64,000 bases of DNA from Lentzea fradiae (GTDB lineage: Bacteria; Actinomycetota; Actinomycetes; Mycobacteriales; Pseudonocardiaceae), in contig NZ_FNCC01000006.1 in the NCBI RefSeq assembly GCF_900100955.1, forward strand, positions 248,001 to 312,000. Reading direction: 5' to 3'. The position numbers and the translations under genes were made by a program. The notes beneath the pieces were generated by a model that had not been told where the DNA came from, ran no database searches, and saw only the letters and a list, made by a program, of their open reading frames with translations. This document shows positions 1-7,620 of this stretch, in pieces; within the stretch, counting starts at the first letter, position 1, and each line of letters begins with the position of its first letter.

Positions 1-1
1 C

Positions 2-61
2 AACCTGCTGCTCATGATCCGACGAGTGTGGCGGGCGGCGACAAACGCGCCAAGCGGTTAA
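2..61 (+). CDS. 3' end of a gene entering from the left edge (possible)
   Basis: Nineteen codons are open from the window edge to a TAA at 59-61, reading NLLLMIRRVWRAATNAPSG. The hydrophobic-then-basic tail would suit the end of a membrane protein. The stop overlaps the stop of the converging gene at 58. The piece is too short to identify, and chance openness in high-GC DNA is a real alternative. Confidence 0.3.
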   Translation, partial: NLLLMIRRVWRAATNAPSG

Positions 62-1044
62 ATCCGCGCGTAGACCTCGGCCACGGCGCCGAACGCGGCC
101 TTGGGCTCCCAAGTGCCGTCCTCGAACACCTTCACGACACCGACGCTGGCCATGTCGAGGTCACGGCCGGGGTCGCCGGGCCGGTGCGGGTAGTTGGCGA
201 GCGCGAACAGGTAGACGAACGCGCCGTCGACCCCCTCCGCCTCGAAGGTCTCCAGCACCTCACGCAGGTACGTGGCCTGCTCGGCCTCGTCGCGGACGTA
301 GCCGTCCTTCACCCGCACCGGCCGCCCGGTCTCGTCGTGCTCGACGATCTCCATGCTGCGCGGCGCCATCGCCCCCGACCCGCGCCACGGCGCCGTGCCG
401 AAGCCGGTGATGGCGACCGGTTTCCCTTGCGCCACCACGTTCCTGATGCTCGCGGCGTACACGTCGGCCACCTCGGCCGACCGGATCAGCTCGAACGACT
501 TGATGTCGAACAGCGTCCAGTCGGGGTTCTCGAACGGGATGCACGCGTACGTCAGCTTGCCGCCGAAGTGTTGCCGCACAACGGTCACGGCCTCGGCGAG
601 GAACGCGTTGAGCCGTTCCGCCGCTTCCCGCATCCGTTCGGGCCGCCCCAGCGTCCGGCCGAGGCGGTCGCCGACGTCGTCGCCGGGCAGGAAGCCGGAG
701 TTCATGATGCTGAGCTCGACGCCGGTCACGAACACGACCTCGGCGCCGGTGCTCCTGACCCGTTCGGCCCGGCGAGCGCAGTCCGCGAAGAGGCCGAGGA
801 TCTCGTCCGGCGCCAGCTCCAGCGGGTAGGGCGAGAACCAGACCTCCAGGCCCAGCTCGGCGGCGGTCTCCGCGGCCCGTTCGAGCCGCTCCGGATCACC
901 CCCGACGAGGTGGACGGCGGTGCAGTGCAGGTCGTCCCGGATGGCGGTGAGGTCGCGGCGGACCGCGCCGAGGTCGAAGTCGGGCAGGGAGATCTCTCCG
1001 TGGCGCACGAAACCGGTGTCGTACGCGATGCCTTTGGCTCGCAT
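58..1044 (-). CDS. TIM-barrel protein of the actinobacterial 'abortive infection protein' type
   Basis: A 328-aa cytosolic protein starting MRAKGIAYDTGF at an ATG. The order of segments suggests a glycoside-hydrolase-like TIM barrel: DLHCTAVHLVGGDPERLE near residue 40, LEVWFSPYPLEL near 65, VVFVTGVELSIMNSGF near 103, LTYACIPFENPDWTLFD near 160, VAITGFGTAPWRGSG near 200 and VDGAFVYLFALANYPHR near 275. Actinobacterial homologues are commonly annotated as abortive (phage) infection proteins. To my knowledge that label rests on annotation history, so a sugar-active or unknown role is equally possible. The gene stands alone and is transcribed away from the UspA/transporter pair. No signal peptide is seen. 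Confidence 0.65.
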   Translation of the reverse strand: MRAKGIAYDTGFVRHGEISLPDFDLGAVRRDLTAIRDDLHCTAVHLVGGDPERLERAAETAAELGLEVWFSPYPLELAPDEILGLFADCARRAERVRSTGAEVVFVTGVELSIMNSGFLPGDDVGDRLGRTLGRPERMREAAERLNAFLAEAVTVVRQHFGGKLTYACIPFENPDWTLFDIKSFELIRSAEVADVYAASIRNVVAQGKPVAITGFGTAPWRGSGAMAPRSMEIVEHDETGRPVRVKDGYVRDEAEQATYLREVLETFEAEGVDGAFVYLFALANYPHRPGDPGRDLDMASVGVVKVFEDGTWEPKAAFGAVAEVYARI

Positions 1045-1096
1045 GGCCCAAAGCTACGCGAGAAAAGTGCGTGCACGCAAGTTTTCTTGTACGCAG

Positions 1097-1525
1097 TTAT
1101 GTTGGCCAGACGAGCAGCACCGGGCAGGGTGCGTGGTCGACGACGAACCGCGTCGCCGGACCGAGGCTGCGCGGACCGACATGGCCGACGTCCCGGCACA
1201 CAACCAGCAACGACGCGTTCGTGGCCGCTTCGACGACTTCGTGCTCGACCCTGCCGACACGGGCCTCTTTCGCGCAGGGCCGTCCCAGCCGCTCGGCGGC
1301 CGCGTCGAGCAGGCTCTCCGCGTGGTCGGCGGCGAGGCCGTCCAGGCGGGTGCCGGGGTCGCGTTCGGGATGACCGCGGCCGAGGAGCCCGGCGAACGCC
1401 CCGTGCGCCGCACCGGGCACGTCGTGGTCGCTGACGTGCAACAGCAGGACGTCCCCCGAGCAGCCGCGGGCCGCGTCGACGCAGTCCTGCCAGGTGTCGT
1501 CGGCGACCCACACGACCACCGTCAT
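1097..1525 (-). CDS. Universal stress protein (UspA family)
   Basis: A 142-aa single Usp domain. It opens with the beta-strand MTVVVWVADDTWQDCVDAA, has a central DVLLLHVSD strand, and ends with the nucleotide-binding style RSLGPATRFVVDHAPCPVLLVWPT, where family members carry G-x9-G-(S/T) and a C-terminal CPVLLV strand. ATP binding cannot be asserted because the G-rich loop is imperfect. The gene lies 4 nt downstream of the transporter stop on the same strand, so the two are probably co-transcribed. A Usp partner is common beside membrane transporters in actinobacteria. Confidence 0.75.
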   Translation of the reverse strand: MTVVVWVADDTWQDCVDAARGCSGDVLLLHVSDHDVPGAAHGAFAGLLGRGHPERDPGTRLDGLAADHAESLLDAAAERLGRPCAKEARVGRVEHEVVEAATNASLLVVCRDVGHVGPRSLGPATRFVVDHAPCPVLLVWPT

Positions 1526-1529
1526 GCCG

Positions 1530-2810
1530 TCATCCTCCGATCAGGTGCAGGGACGCCCACAGTGCCACGACCGCGCCGACGAGCGTGGCAGGCACGGCGA
1601 GCAGGCCGAGCCTCGTGAACTCCCCGAGGTTCACCTCGGTGTCGTGGTCGTGCACGATCCGCCGCCACAGCAACGTCGCCAGCGACCCGGCGTAGGTGAG
1701 GTTCGGTCCCAGGTTCACGCCCAGCAGCACCGCGAGCACCACCCCCGGCCCGGACGGCGCGACCAGCGGCAGCAGCACGAGCACCGCGGGCAGGTTGTTG
1801 ATCACGTTGGCCAGCACGGCGGCGACCGCCGCGACACCGAGCAGCGCGAGCAGCCCGTGACCGTCCGGGACCAGGTGCGCGAGCAGGTCGTCGAGGCCGT
1901 TGTCCACCACCGCCCGCACCACCAGCCCGAGTCCGAGCACGAACGCGAGGAACGGCAGCGAGGCCGCCCGCACGAGCTTGCGCGGGGTCGTGCGCCTCCT
2001 CGCCAGCGCCCGCACCGCCAGCGCCACCGCGCCCGCGCACGCCGCCCACGCCGGGTCGATCCCGGTGGCCGACGCGACGACGAACCCCACCAGCGTCAGC
2101 CCGACCGTCGCCAGCGCGAACACCGGCAGCTCCGGCGCGGGAACGGTCTCCGGCGGGTGCACCGGAGCGTCCAGGTCGCTGCGGAAGAACCTCCGGAACA
2201 CCAAGTACTCGGCCGCGATGGCGACCAGCCACGGCAACGCCATCAGCGCCGCGAACCGGGTGAAGCTCAGCCCGCTGGACGCGAACGCCAGCAGGTTCGT
2301 CAGGTTCGACACGGGCAGCAGCAACGACGCGCTGTTGGACAGGTGCGTGCACGCGTAGACGTGCGGCTTCGGCCTGATTCCGAGCTGTGCGGCCGTCGCG
2401 AACACGACCGGCGTCAGCAGCACGACCGTCGCGTCGAGGCTGAGCACCGCCGTCGTCACCGACGCCGTGACGAACACGCCGCCCAGCAACGTCCGCGGTC
2501 TGCCACCGGAGGCCCGTGCCATCCAGGTGCCGCAGGCGTGGAAGAGCCCTTCGTCGTCGCAGAGCTGCGCCAGCACGAGGATCGCGGCCAGGAACCCGAT
2601 CACCGGCCCCAGCCGCACCGCCTCGTCCACGGCGTGCTCGACGGGCAACGCCCCCACCAGCACGACCAGGACCGCCGCGGGCACGGCCACGGCCGCCTCC
2701 GGCCAGCCCCACGGTCTGACGACCGCGCACACGAGCACAGCGACGAGCAGCAGCACGGACAGCGCCAGCACGGTTCCTCCTGCGCCGGCACCGCCCCGGC
2801 TGGCTCCCAC
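1530..2810 (-). CDS. ArsB/SLC13-type integral membrane transporter
   Basis: A 426-aa, very hydrophobic protein with about ten to twelve membrane segments. Family landmarks are the early hairpin PVIGFLAAILVLAQLCDDEGLF near residue 70, TASVTTAVLSLDATVVLLTPVV near 115, HLSNSASLLLPVSNLTNLLAF near 155, and the second-half re-entrant region VLANVINNLPAVLVLLPL near 310, where NNLPA corresponds to the conserved helix break of the ion-transporter superfamily. ArsB-like arsenite export and SLC13-like carboxylate or anion transport cannot be separated from sequence. No ars genes are nearby, so arsenic is not supported by context. It probably forms an operon with the downstream UspA gene. Confidence 0.75.
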   Translation of the reverse strand: MGASRGGAGAGGTVLALSVLLLVAVLVCAVVRPWGWPEAAVAVPAAVLVVLVGALPVEHAVDEAVRLGPVIGFLAAILVLAQLCDDEGLFHACGTWMARASGGRPRTLLGGVFVTASVTTAVLSLDATVVLLTPVVFATAAQLGIRPKPHVYACTHLSNSASLLLPVSNLTNLLAFASSGLSFTRFAALMALPWLVAIAAEYLVFRRFFRSDLDAPVHPPETVPAPELPVFALATVGLTLVGFVVASATGIDPAWAACAGAVALAVRALARRRTTPRKLVRAASLPFLAFVLGLGLVVRAVVDNGLDDLLAHLVPDGHGLLALLGVAAVAAVLANVINNLPAVLVLLPLVAPSGPGVVLAVLLGVNLGPNLTYAGSLATLLWRRIVHDHDTEVNLGEFTRLGLLAVPATLVGAVVALWASLHLIGG

Positions 2811-2920
2811 GTCTCTACCACCGCAGAGGTTAAGACCTGCGCAGGGCCGTCCGCCGATCGAGTGCGCGCCCGATCGGATGATCTCCGTAACACCTCTTCA
2901 CCAGGGACGATTCGCCGTAC

Positions 2921-3751
2921 ATGAGACGATTAGCCGCACTGCTGCTCGCCCTCGCCCTGGCCTCCCCCGTCCCGGCCCTCGCCGCGGACGCCCCCGTGGC
3001 GACGATCCTCTCGCCGACCGCCGACGCCTCCGTCCCGCTGAACGAGCCGCTGCTCGTGGTCGGCGGCGCCGTCAACGGCGAGTCCGGCGGTATCACCGGC
3101 GTGTCCTTCTCCACCGACAGCGGCACCAACTGGAGCCCAGCCACCACTCAGGGCGAACGGTGGTCGGTCACGCTGTGGCCGTCCGTCCCGGGCCCGCTGA
3201 CGATCCTCGCCCGCGCCCACACGGCGTCCACGACAGGCCCGGCCACCGCGTCGCGCACCCTGCACGTGGGCGGCACGACCGTGCCACCGCTGTCCGGCGA
3301 GACCCCGCTCTTCCTGCACGAGACGCCCAGCACGTCGATCGACGACGCCGACACCGAGGCCGTCGAGCTCGGCGTGCGCACCACCGTCGACCGTCCCGGC
3401 TCGCTCACCGGCGTGGTCATCCGGCGTGGCACCTACACCGGTCCCGTGACGGCACACGTCTGGTCGTCCAACGGCACGCTGCTGGCCGCACAGGAAGCTC
3501 CCGGCGCCGCGCACAGCCAACGGATCGACTTCACCACACCGGTTCCCGTCGCGCCGGGCGCCGAGTACGTCGTCTCCTACTACACGCCGTCAGGTGGTTA
3601 CCGGGCAACGGAGAACTACTTCACCGGCAACGTCGTGCAGACCCCGTTCACCTTGCCCCCGAACGCGGGCGTGTACCGCTACGGCGGCGGCTTCCCGTCG
3701 GACACGTGGTTCGGCAGCAACTACTGGGTGCAGCCGGTCTTCACGCCATAG
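2921..3751 (+). CDS. Secreted DUF4082-domain protein
   Basis: A 276-aa protein. Residues 1-21 form a Sec signal peptide (MRR, a leucine/alanine core, ALA-A cleavage). Residues about 24-115 form an Ig-like fold of the Bacterial-Ig/sialidase-linker type (VATILSPTADASV, VSFSTDSGTNW). Residues about 125-276 are a DUF4082 beta-sandwich ending in its hallmark GVYRYGGGFPSDTWFGSNYW. DUF4082 occurs in secreted actinobacterial proteins with carbohydrate-related neighbours and probably binds a ligand at the cell surface. No catalytic residues are evident. Start: the ATG directly precedes the basic signal peptide. Divergent from the transporter, with about 110 nt between them. Confidence 0.8.
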   Translation: MRRLAALLLALALASPVPALAADAPVATILSPTADASVPLNEPLLVVGGAVNGESGGITGVSFSTDSGTNWSPATTQGERWSVTLWPSVPGPLTILARAHTASTTGPATASRTLHVGGTTVPPLSGETPLFLHETPSTSIDDADTEAVELGVRTTVDRPGSLTGVVIRRGTYTGPVTAHVWSSNGTLLAAQEAPGAAHSQRIDFTTPVPVAPGAEYVVSYYTPSGGYRATENYFTGNVVQTPFTLPPNAGVYRYGGGFPSDTWFGSNYWVQPVFTP

Positions 3752-4046
3752 GCACGCGGCGCCGCCGCACGTTCTCCGCGCCGCCGGTCGCCTCGATCAA
3801 CCGGACCAGCGCGCGTTTCACGGCGTCGTCACCGTGCATCGCCGCAGCCGGCGGCTGTCCTCGACCAGCCGTCGGCTCGCCGCTGTTCGGCAGGCCGTTC
3901 CCCTGGACGGCCCTGTTCCGAAAGGACTGAGCGGACACCCGTGTCCGGCAGGCGGAATCCGCCAGCCCCGCCACCTGCGAAAGTAGGGACATCCCCCTGC
4001 TCCAGTAGGTGATCGGGACCACACCGGCGCCAGTATCGTCACCCGC
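3752..4046. other. Intergenic region, no gene identified
   Basis: 295 nt between the DUF4082 gene and the histidine kinase. The reverse strand reads an open tail ending GGAENVRRRRVPMA that joins the antisense frame of the kinase. It has no start signal or recognisable domain and is treated as chance. The only clear signal is the kinase -10 hexamer at the right end. Confidence 0.5.
4034..4039 (+). promoter_or_regulatory. -10 hexamer TATCGT for a leaderless histidine kinase mRNA
   Basis: TATCGT ends exactly 7 nt before GTG 4047, so transcription should start at or next to the start codon. No Shine-Dalgarno site is present. Confidence 0.55.
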
Positions 4047-4835
4047 GTGACGCGGGCGGAGGACCTGGGGCCGGTGCTGCTCGTGGCAGCACTGGAGAGC
4101 TGGCGCGACCTGCCGCTCTGGCCCTTCGCGGTCGCGGCCCTCACCGCCCTCTACCTCCACACCCGCCACCGCCTGGCAAGAGCGAGAGCCGAGCAGGAAG
4201 AACGCGAACGAGACCTCCGCGCCGAACGCGCCCGCACCGAGGAACGCACCCGGCTCGCCTCCGAGCTGCACGACGTCGTCACCTATCGCCTCAACCTGAT
4301 GGTGCTGCACGCCGGCGCGTTGCGAATGGCCGCGAAGGACACCCAGGTCCGCGACGCCTCCGAAGAGCTGCGCACAACGGGCCGCCAAGCGCTGGCCGAG
4401 ATGCGCGACCTGATCAGCGTCCTGCGCTCCGGCCGCACCACCCGCATCCCGGACGTCCTGCCCGACCGCCTCTCCAGCCTGGTCGCCGACTCCGGCCTGG
4501 AGATCACCCTCGTCGAGCACGGCAACACCGACATCATCTCCCCCGCCGTGCGCCGCACGATGTACCGCGTGGTCCAGGAATCCCTGACCAATGTGCACAA
4601 ACACGCACCAGGCGCCCAAACCGAGATCACGGTCCACTGTGGACCGAACGTCGTCCGCGCCGTCATCCGCAACACCGCCCCGCCATCAGCCCCGGACACC
4701 AGACCGGCCCCCGGCACGGGCCTGCTGGGCCTGCGCGGCCGCGTCGAGGTGGTCGGCGGCACCCTCACCGCGGGCCCGACCGACGACGGCGGCTTCGAGG
4801 TGAACGCGACCCTCCCCGCGTCCGTCCCGACCTAA
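4047..4835 (+). CDS. NarL-type sensor histidine kinase, short orphan form
   Basis: A 262-aa kinase with one N-terminal membrane-associated stretch (about residues 8-38), a charged helix, a HisKA_3 dimerisation domain with the phospho-accepting His75 (LASELHDVV), and a C-terminal HATPase domain. The ATPase domain shows the N-box VVQESLTNVHKHAPG near 175 and the G-box GTGLLGLRGRVE near 230. The usual second histidine of the HDxxxH box is a tyrosine here (HDVVTYRL). It is shorter than typical family members, which have four to five membrane helices, so the sensor is minimal. No LuxR-type response regulator is adjacent, so its partner must be elsewhere. The GTG start is supported by the -10 element 7 nt upstream. 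Confidence 0.8.
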   Translation: MTRAEDLGPVLLVAALESWRDLPLWPFAVAALTALYLHTRHRLARARAEQEERERDLRAERARTEERTRLASELHDVVTYRLNLMVLHAGALRMAAKDTQVRDASEELRTTGRQALAEMRDLISVLRSGRTTRIPDVLPDRLSSLVADSGLEITLVEHGNTDIISPAVRRTMYRVVQESLTNVHKHAPGAQTEITVHCGPNVVRAVIRNTAPPSAPDTRPAPGTGLLGLRGRVEVVGGTLTAGPTDDGGFEVNATLPASVPT

Positions 4836-5464
4836 CCCACCGCGAGCGCGATCCGCCGCCGCGCCAGCAACCGCGTCTGGTGCACGTCCGCCCCCACCCC
4901 GAGCCCAGGCCGCCGCTCGAACCGGTCGTAACTGCGGCTGAGCAGCCAATGCGCGGCCTCCGGCGTGATCGGCTCCAGCCGCACCTGCTCCCGCAACCGC
5001 CCCAGCGCCCCCTCCACCTGCCGGGTGAGGAACGCGTTGCGCGTCAGACTGCCGCTGATCTCGTCGACCATGAACACCATCGCGTGCCGCGCGTCCCCGT
5101 ACGCGTACCCGCACAACAACGTCAGGTACCCCGCGTCGATCGACCGGTCCCCGATCCAGCACTCCCCGAACCGCAACGCCCCCAGGTCCCACCGCGGCGC
5201 CCCCTGCAGACAAGCCGCCTCCCGGGCCCACCGCCCAGGCCGCCCCGGCAACAGGTGCCCGAGTGCCGTCAGCAACGCCGCACTGCGCCGGCTCGGCACT
5301 TCCCGCAGGTGCGCCACGACGCCCTCCCACAGCTCCTCGTCCCCGGCGAACGGCCCCGCGAACGCGCTGACCAGCAACTCCACCTCGAGCGGATCGGTGA
5401 GCTGCGGCAACGGACGCCCGGCGTCGACCACCGCCTGCTGCATGGGGGTCAGCCTCGTCCGCAT
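4832..5464 (-). CDS. Conserved hypothetical protein
   Basis: A 210-aa soluble protein that I do not recognise. It starts MRTRLTPMQQAVVDAG, has a leucine-rich helical first half, and a middle motif LRFGECWIGDRSIDAGYLTLLCGYAYGD that looks like an enzyme or ligand-binding core. The C-terminal half is rich in arginine. It converges on the histidine kinase and overlaps its stop by 4 nt. A TAATGT hexamer ends 6 nt upstream of the ATG on the reverse strand, fitting a leaderless transcript. Confidence 0.6.
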   Translation of the reverse strand: MRTRLTPMQQAVVDAGRPLPQLTDPLEVELLVSAFAGPFAGDEELWEGVVAHLREVPSRRSAALLTALGHLLPGRPGRWAREAACLQGAPRWDLGALRFGECWIGDRSIDAGYLTLLCGYAYGDARHAMVFMVDEISGSLTRNAFLTRQVEGALGRLREQVRLEPITPEAAHWLLSRSYDRFERRPGLGVGADVHQTRLLARRRIALAVG

Positions 5465-5620
5465 GCCGCGACATTAGGCCGATCAGCCCAAAGAGACGCC
5501 GTCTTGGATCTTCCCCGAGTCGCGGTTCACCACATCAGGTCACCACCGCGCACCCCCGGCACCGATCACTCAGCTCCCCCACTTTCGCCCACGAAACTCG
5601 TTTGGGTATAACTTGATCGA
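5465..5620. other. Divergent intergenic region upstream of the defence-like locus
   Basis: 156 nt separate the reverse-strand hypothetical gene from the first nuclease-helicase gene. It is slightly less GC-rich than its surroundings and holds the putative promoter 5584-5612. No operator palindrome was found. Confidence 0.5.
5584..5612 (+). promoter_or_regulatory. Putative promoter of the nuclease-helicase/jet locus
   Basis: TATAAC at 5607-5612 is the most AT-rich -10-like hexamer in this part of the window. TTCGCC at 5584-5589 is a weak -35 with 17-nt spacing. The hexamer ends 8 nt before GTG 5621, compatible with a leaderless start. Confidence 0.5.
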
Positions 5621-7525
5621 GTGACCGTGGTCACGCTGAGCAACAGTGGGGGACTGGTGCCATTAGTACAGGACAAAGCCGCACATCTCTTGCAGGAGTC
5701 GCGGCAGAACACGCTGCACTCGCGGCTGGGCAAGGCTTACTCCGCCACCCACTTCAAGGCGTTCAGCGCGGCCGAGTACCGGTCGTGGCAGCACAGTCTC
5801 AAGGCACTGCTGGAAGTGTTGGACGAGGCGGGGCTGCACGAGAGCCACGTGCTCCTGGAACATTCGCTACCACGCTCGTCACTGCGGGTCGACGCCATAG
5901 TGTGCGGGCTCCGGCCGGACACCGGTCGCCCCTCCTACGTGTTCGTCGAACTGAAGCAGTGGAGTCGTGTGCACTCGGTCGAGGGATGTCTCGTCCGGCA
6001 GCACGAGAACGACGAACCCAGGCTCCACCCAGCGGACCAGGTACGGGACTACTGCCGCTATGTCGCCCATTCACTCCAGTTCGTCGCGGAAGAGAAGGAA
6101 CTGGTCAACGGCCTCGCGTACCTGCACAACGCGAACCGGCGGGACATCAGGGCGCTGGAGCGCCACACCGCGGACCGGTGGGGCCGGATGTACACGAAGG
6201 ACGACCGCTCCGAACTGGTGCGGGACTTGACCCTGCTGCTCGACGGCGAGCGTCGTCACGAGGAGAACCGCGCCGCCGCGGAGCGGTTCCTCAAGTACCC
6301 GGCACGCCCTTCCGCGCAGTTCGTCGAGATCGCCAAGAACGCCGTCGGACAGCGCGAGCTGCTGCCGCTCGTGGACCAGCAGATGACCGCCTACCAACTG
6401 GTGAAGACCGCACTGACCAACGCGAACGAGGGCTCCCGGAAGAAGGTCGTGATCGTCGTGGGTGGTCCCGGCTCCGGCAAGAGCGCGATCGCCGTGAGCC
6501 TGCTGGGCAGCCTCGAGGAACTGGACCTGCGCGGCTACCACGCCACCGGCTCCAAGTCGTTCACCGAGACCCTGCGCACCCACCTGGATCCGCGACGTCG
6601 CACCGGTGTGTGGCACCTCTTCAAGTACAACAACGACTTCCGCGAGAACCGCAACCACGGGGTCGACGTCATCGTCAGCGACGAGGCGCATCGGCTGCGC
6701 CGGTCGAGCACCTCTCCGGGGACGAGGAGGAGTGACGAGAACGCGGTGCCGCAGATCGCGGAGCTGATCACAGCGGCGCGCGTGCCCGTCTTCCTGCTCG
6801 ACGACAACCAGCGGGTGCGGGCCGACGAGGTCGGCTCGGTCGCCGAGATCACCAGGATCGCCCACGAGCTCGGCTGCGAGGTCGAGAAGATCAACCTGCG
6901 CGGTCAGTTCCGCTGCGGGGGCAGCGCCACGTTCGACCACTGGGTCGACCGCCTGCTCGGGATCGTCGACGAGCCGCCCGTCGTCTGGTCCGATCTCGTT
7001 CAGGACGACCGGTTCGAGGTGCACGTCGGCGACAGCCCGCGCGACATGGAGAACTGGTTCCGGGCTCGCCGGACGCAGGAGCAGACGGCGCGGATGACGG
7101 CCGGCTTCTGCTGGGACTGGCCTTACGACCACCGGTCGAAGACCCCGGACATCGTCATCGGTGACTGGCGGCGGTGGTGGAACCTGCGCAAGGAGGCCGC
7201 CGACGGTCCCGCGTCCACGTTCTGGGCGACGGACCCCAGGGGCGCCCGGCAGGTCGGGTGCGTCTACACCGCACAGGGTTTCGAGTACGACTGGGCGGGG
7301 GTGATCTTCGGGCCTGACCTGGTGTGGCGCGAGGGCGGGTGGGTGGCCCGCCGGGACAGGTCCCGCGACGGCAAGGCCAAGGCCGATCCCGCCCTGTTCC
7401 CCGAGCTGGTGCGCAACGCGTATCGCGTGCTGCTGACCAGGGGCATGCGCGGCGTCACCATGTTCTCCGTCGACCCCCGGACACAGGAACACCTTCGGAC
7501 GATGGTCGGCCCGCAGCGCACGTGA
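5621..7525 (+). CDS. PD-(D/E)xK nuclease-DUF2075 (Schlafen-3-type) helicase fusion, copy 1
   Basis: 634 aa. The N-terminal 150 residues show the spacing of a RecB-like PD-(D/E)xK nuclease: Glu80, Asp91 (RVDAIVCG), Glu110-Leu-Lys112 (VFVELKQWS) and Gln140-x3-Tyr144 (DQVRDYCRY). From about 275 follows the DUF2075 SF1-type helicase: Walker A GGPGSGKS 281-288, Walker B SDEAHR around 354, a QFRCGGS motif, YTAQGFEYDWAGV, and VLLTRGMRG near the C terminus. Expected role: nucleotide-driven DNA or RNA remodelling with cleavage, typical of defence genes. The start is GTG 5621 (leaderless). GTG 5657 is an alternative, because similarity to copy 2 begins there. The next gene follows after 59-95 nt. Confidence 0.8.
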   Translation: MTVVTLSNSGGLVPLVQDKAAHLLQESRQNTLHSRLGKAYSATHFKAFSAAEYRSWQHSLKALLEVLDEAGLHESHVLLEHSLPRSSLRVDAIVCGLRPDTGRPSYVFVELKQWSRVHSVEGCLVRQHENDEPRLHPADQVRDYCRYVAHSLQFVAEEKELVNGLAYLHNANRRDIRALERHTADRWGRMYTKDDRSELVRDLTLLLDGERRHEENRAAAERFLKYPARPSAQFVEIAKNAVGQRELLPLVDQQMTAYQLVKTALTNANEGSRKKVVIVVGGPGSGKSAIAVSLLGSLEELDLRGYHATGSKSFTETLRTHLDPRRRTGVWHLFKYNNDFRENRNHGVDVIVSDEAHRLRRSSTSPGTRRSDENAVPQIAELITAARVPVFLLDDNQRVRADEVGSVAEITRIAHELGCEVEKINLRGQFRCGGSATFDHWVDRLLGIVDEPPVVWSDLVQDDRFEVHVGDSPRDMENWFRARRTQEQTARMTAGFCWDWPYDHRSKTPDIVIGDWRRWWNLRKEAADGPASTFWATDPRGARQVGCVYTAQGFEYDWAGVIFGPDLVWREGGWVARRDRSRDGKAKADPALFPELVRNAYRVLLTRGMRGVTMFSVDPRTQEHLRTMVGPQRT

Positions 7526-7620
7526 TCGGCTAGCCTCGGGTCGCGGCCCGCCAGGCACCGGATCCCGTAGCTGCCTCCACCCGCATGTGGATCACGCATG
7601 CCCAGGTGGGGGAACCAAGA

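Noticed and set aside
3741..4637. 298-codon reverse frame covering the gap before the histidine kinase
   Set aside because: Mostly antisense to kinase motifs; the remainder has no start signal or recognisable domain.
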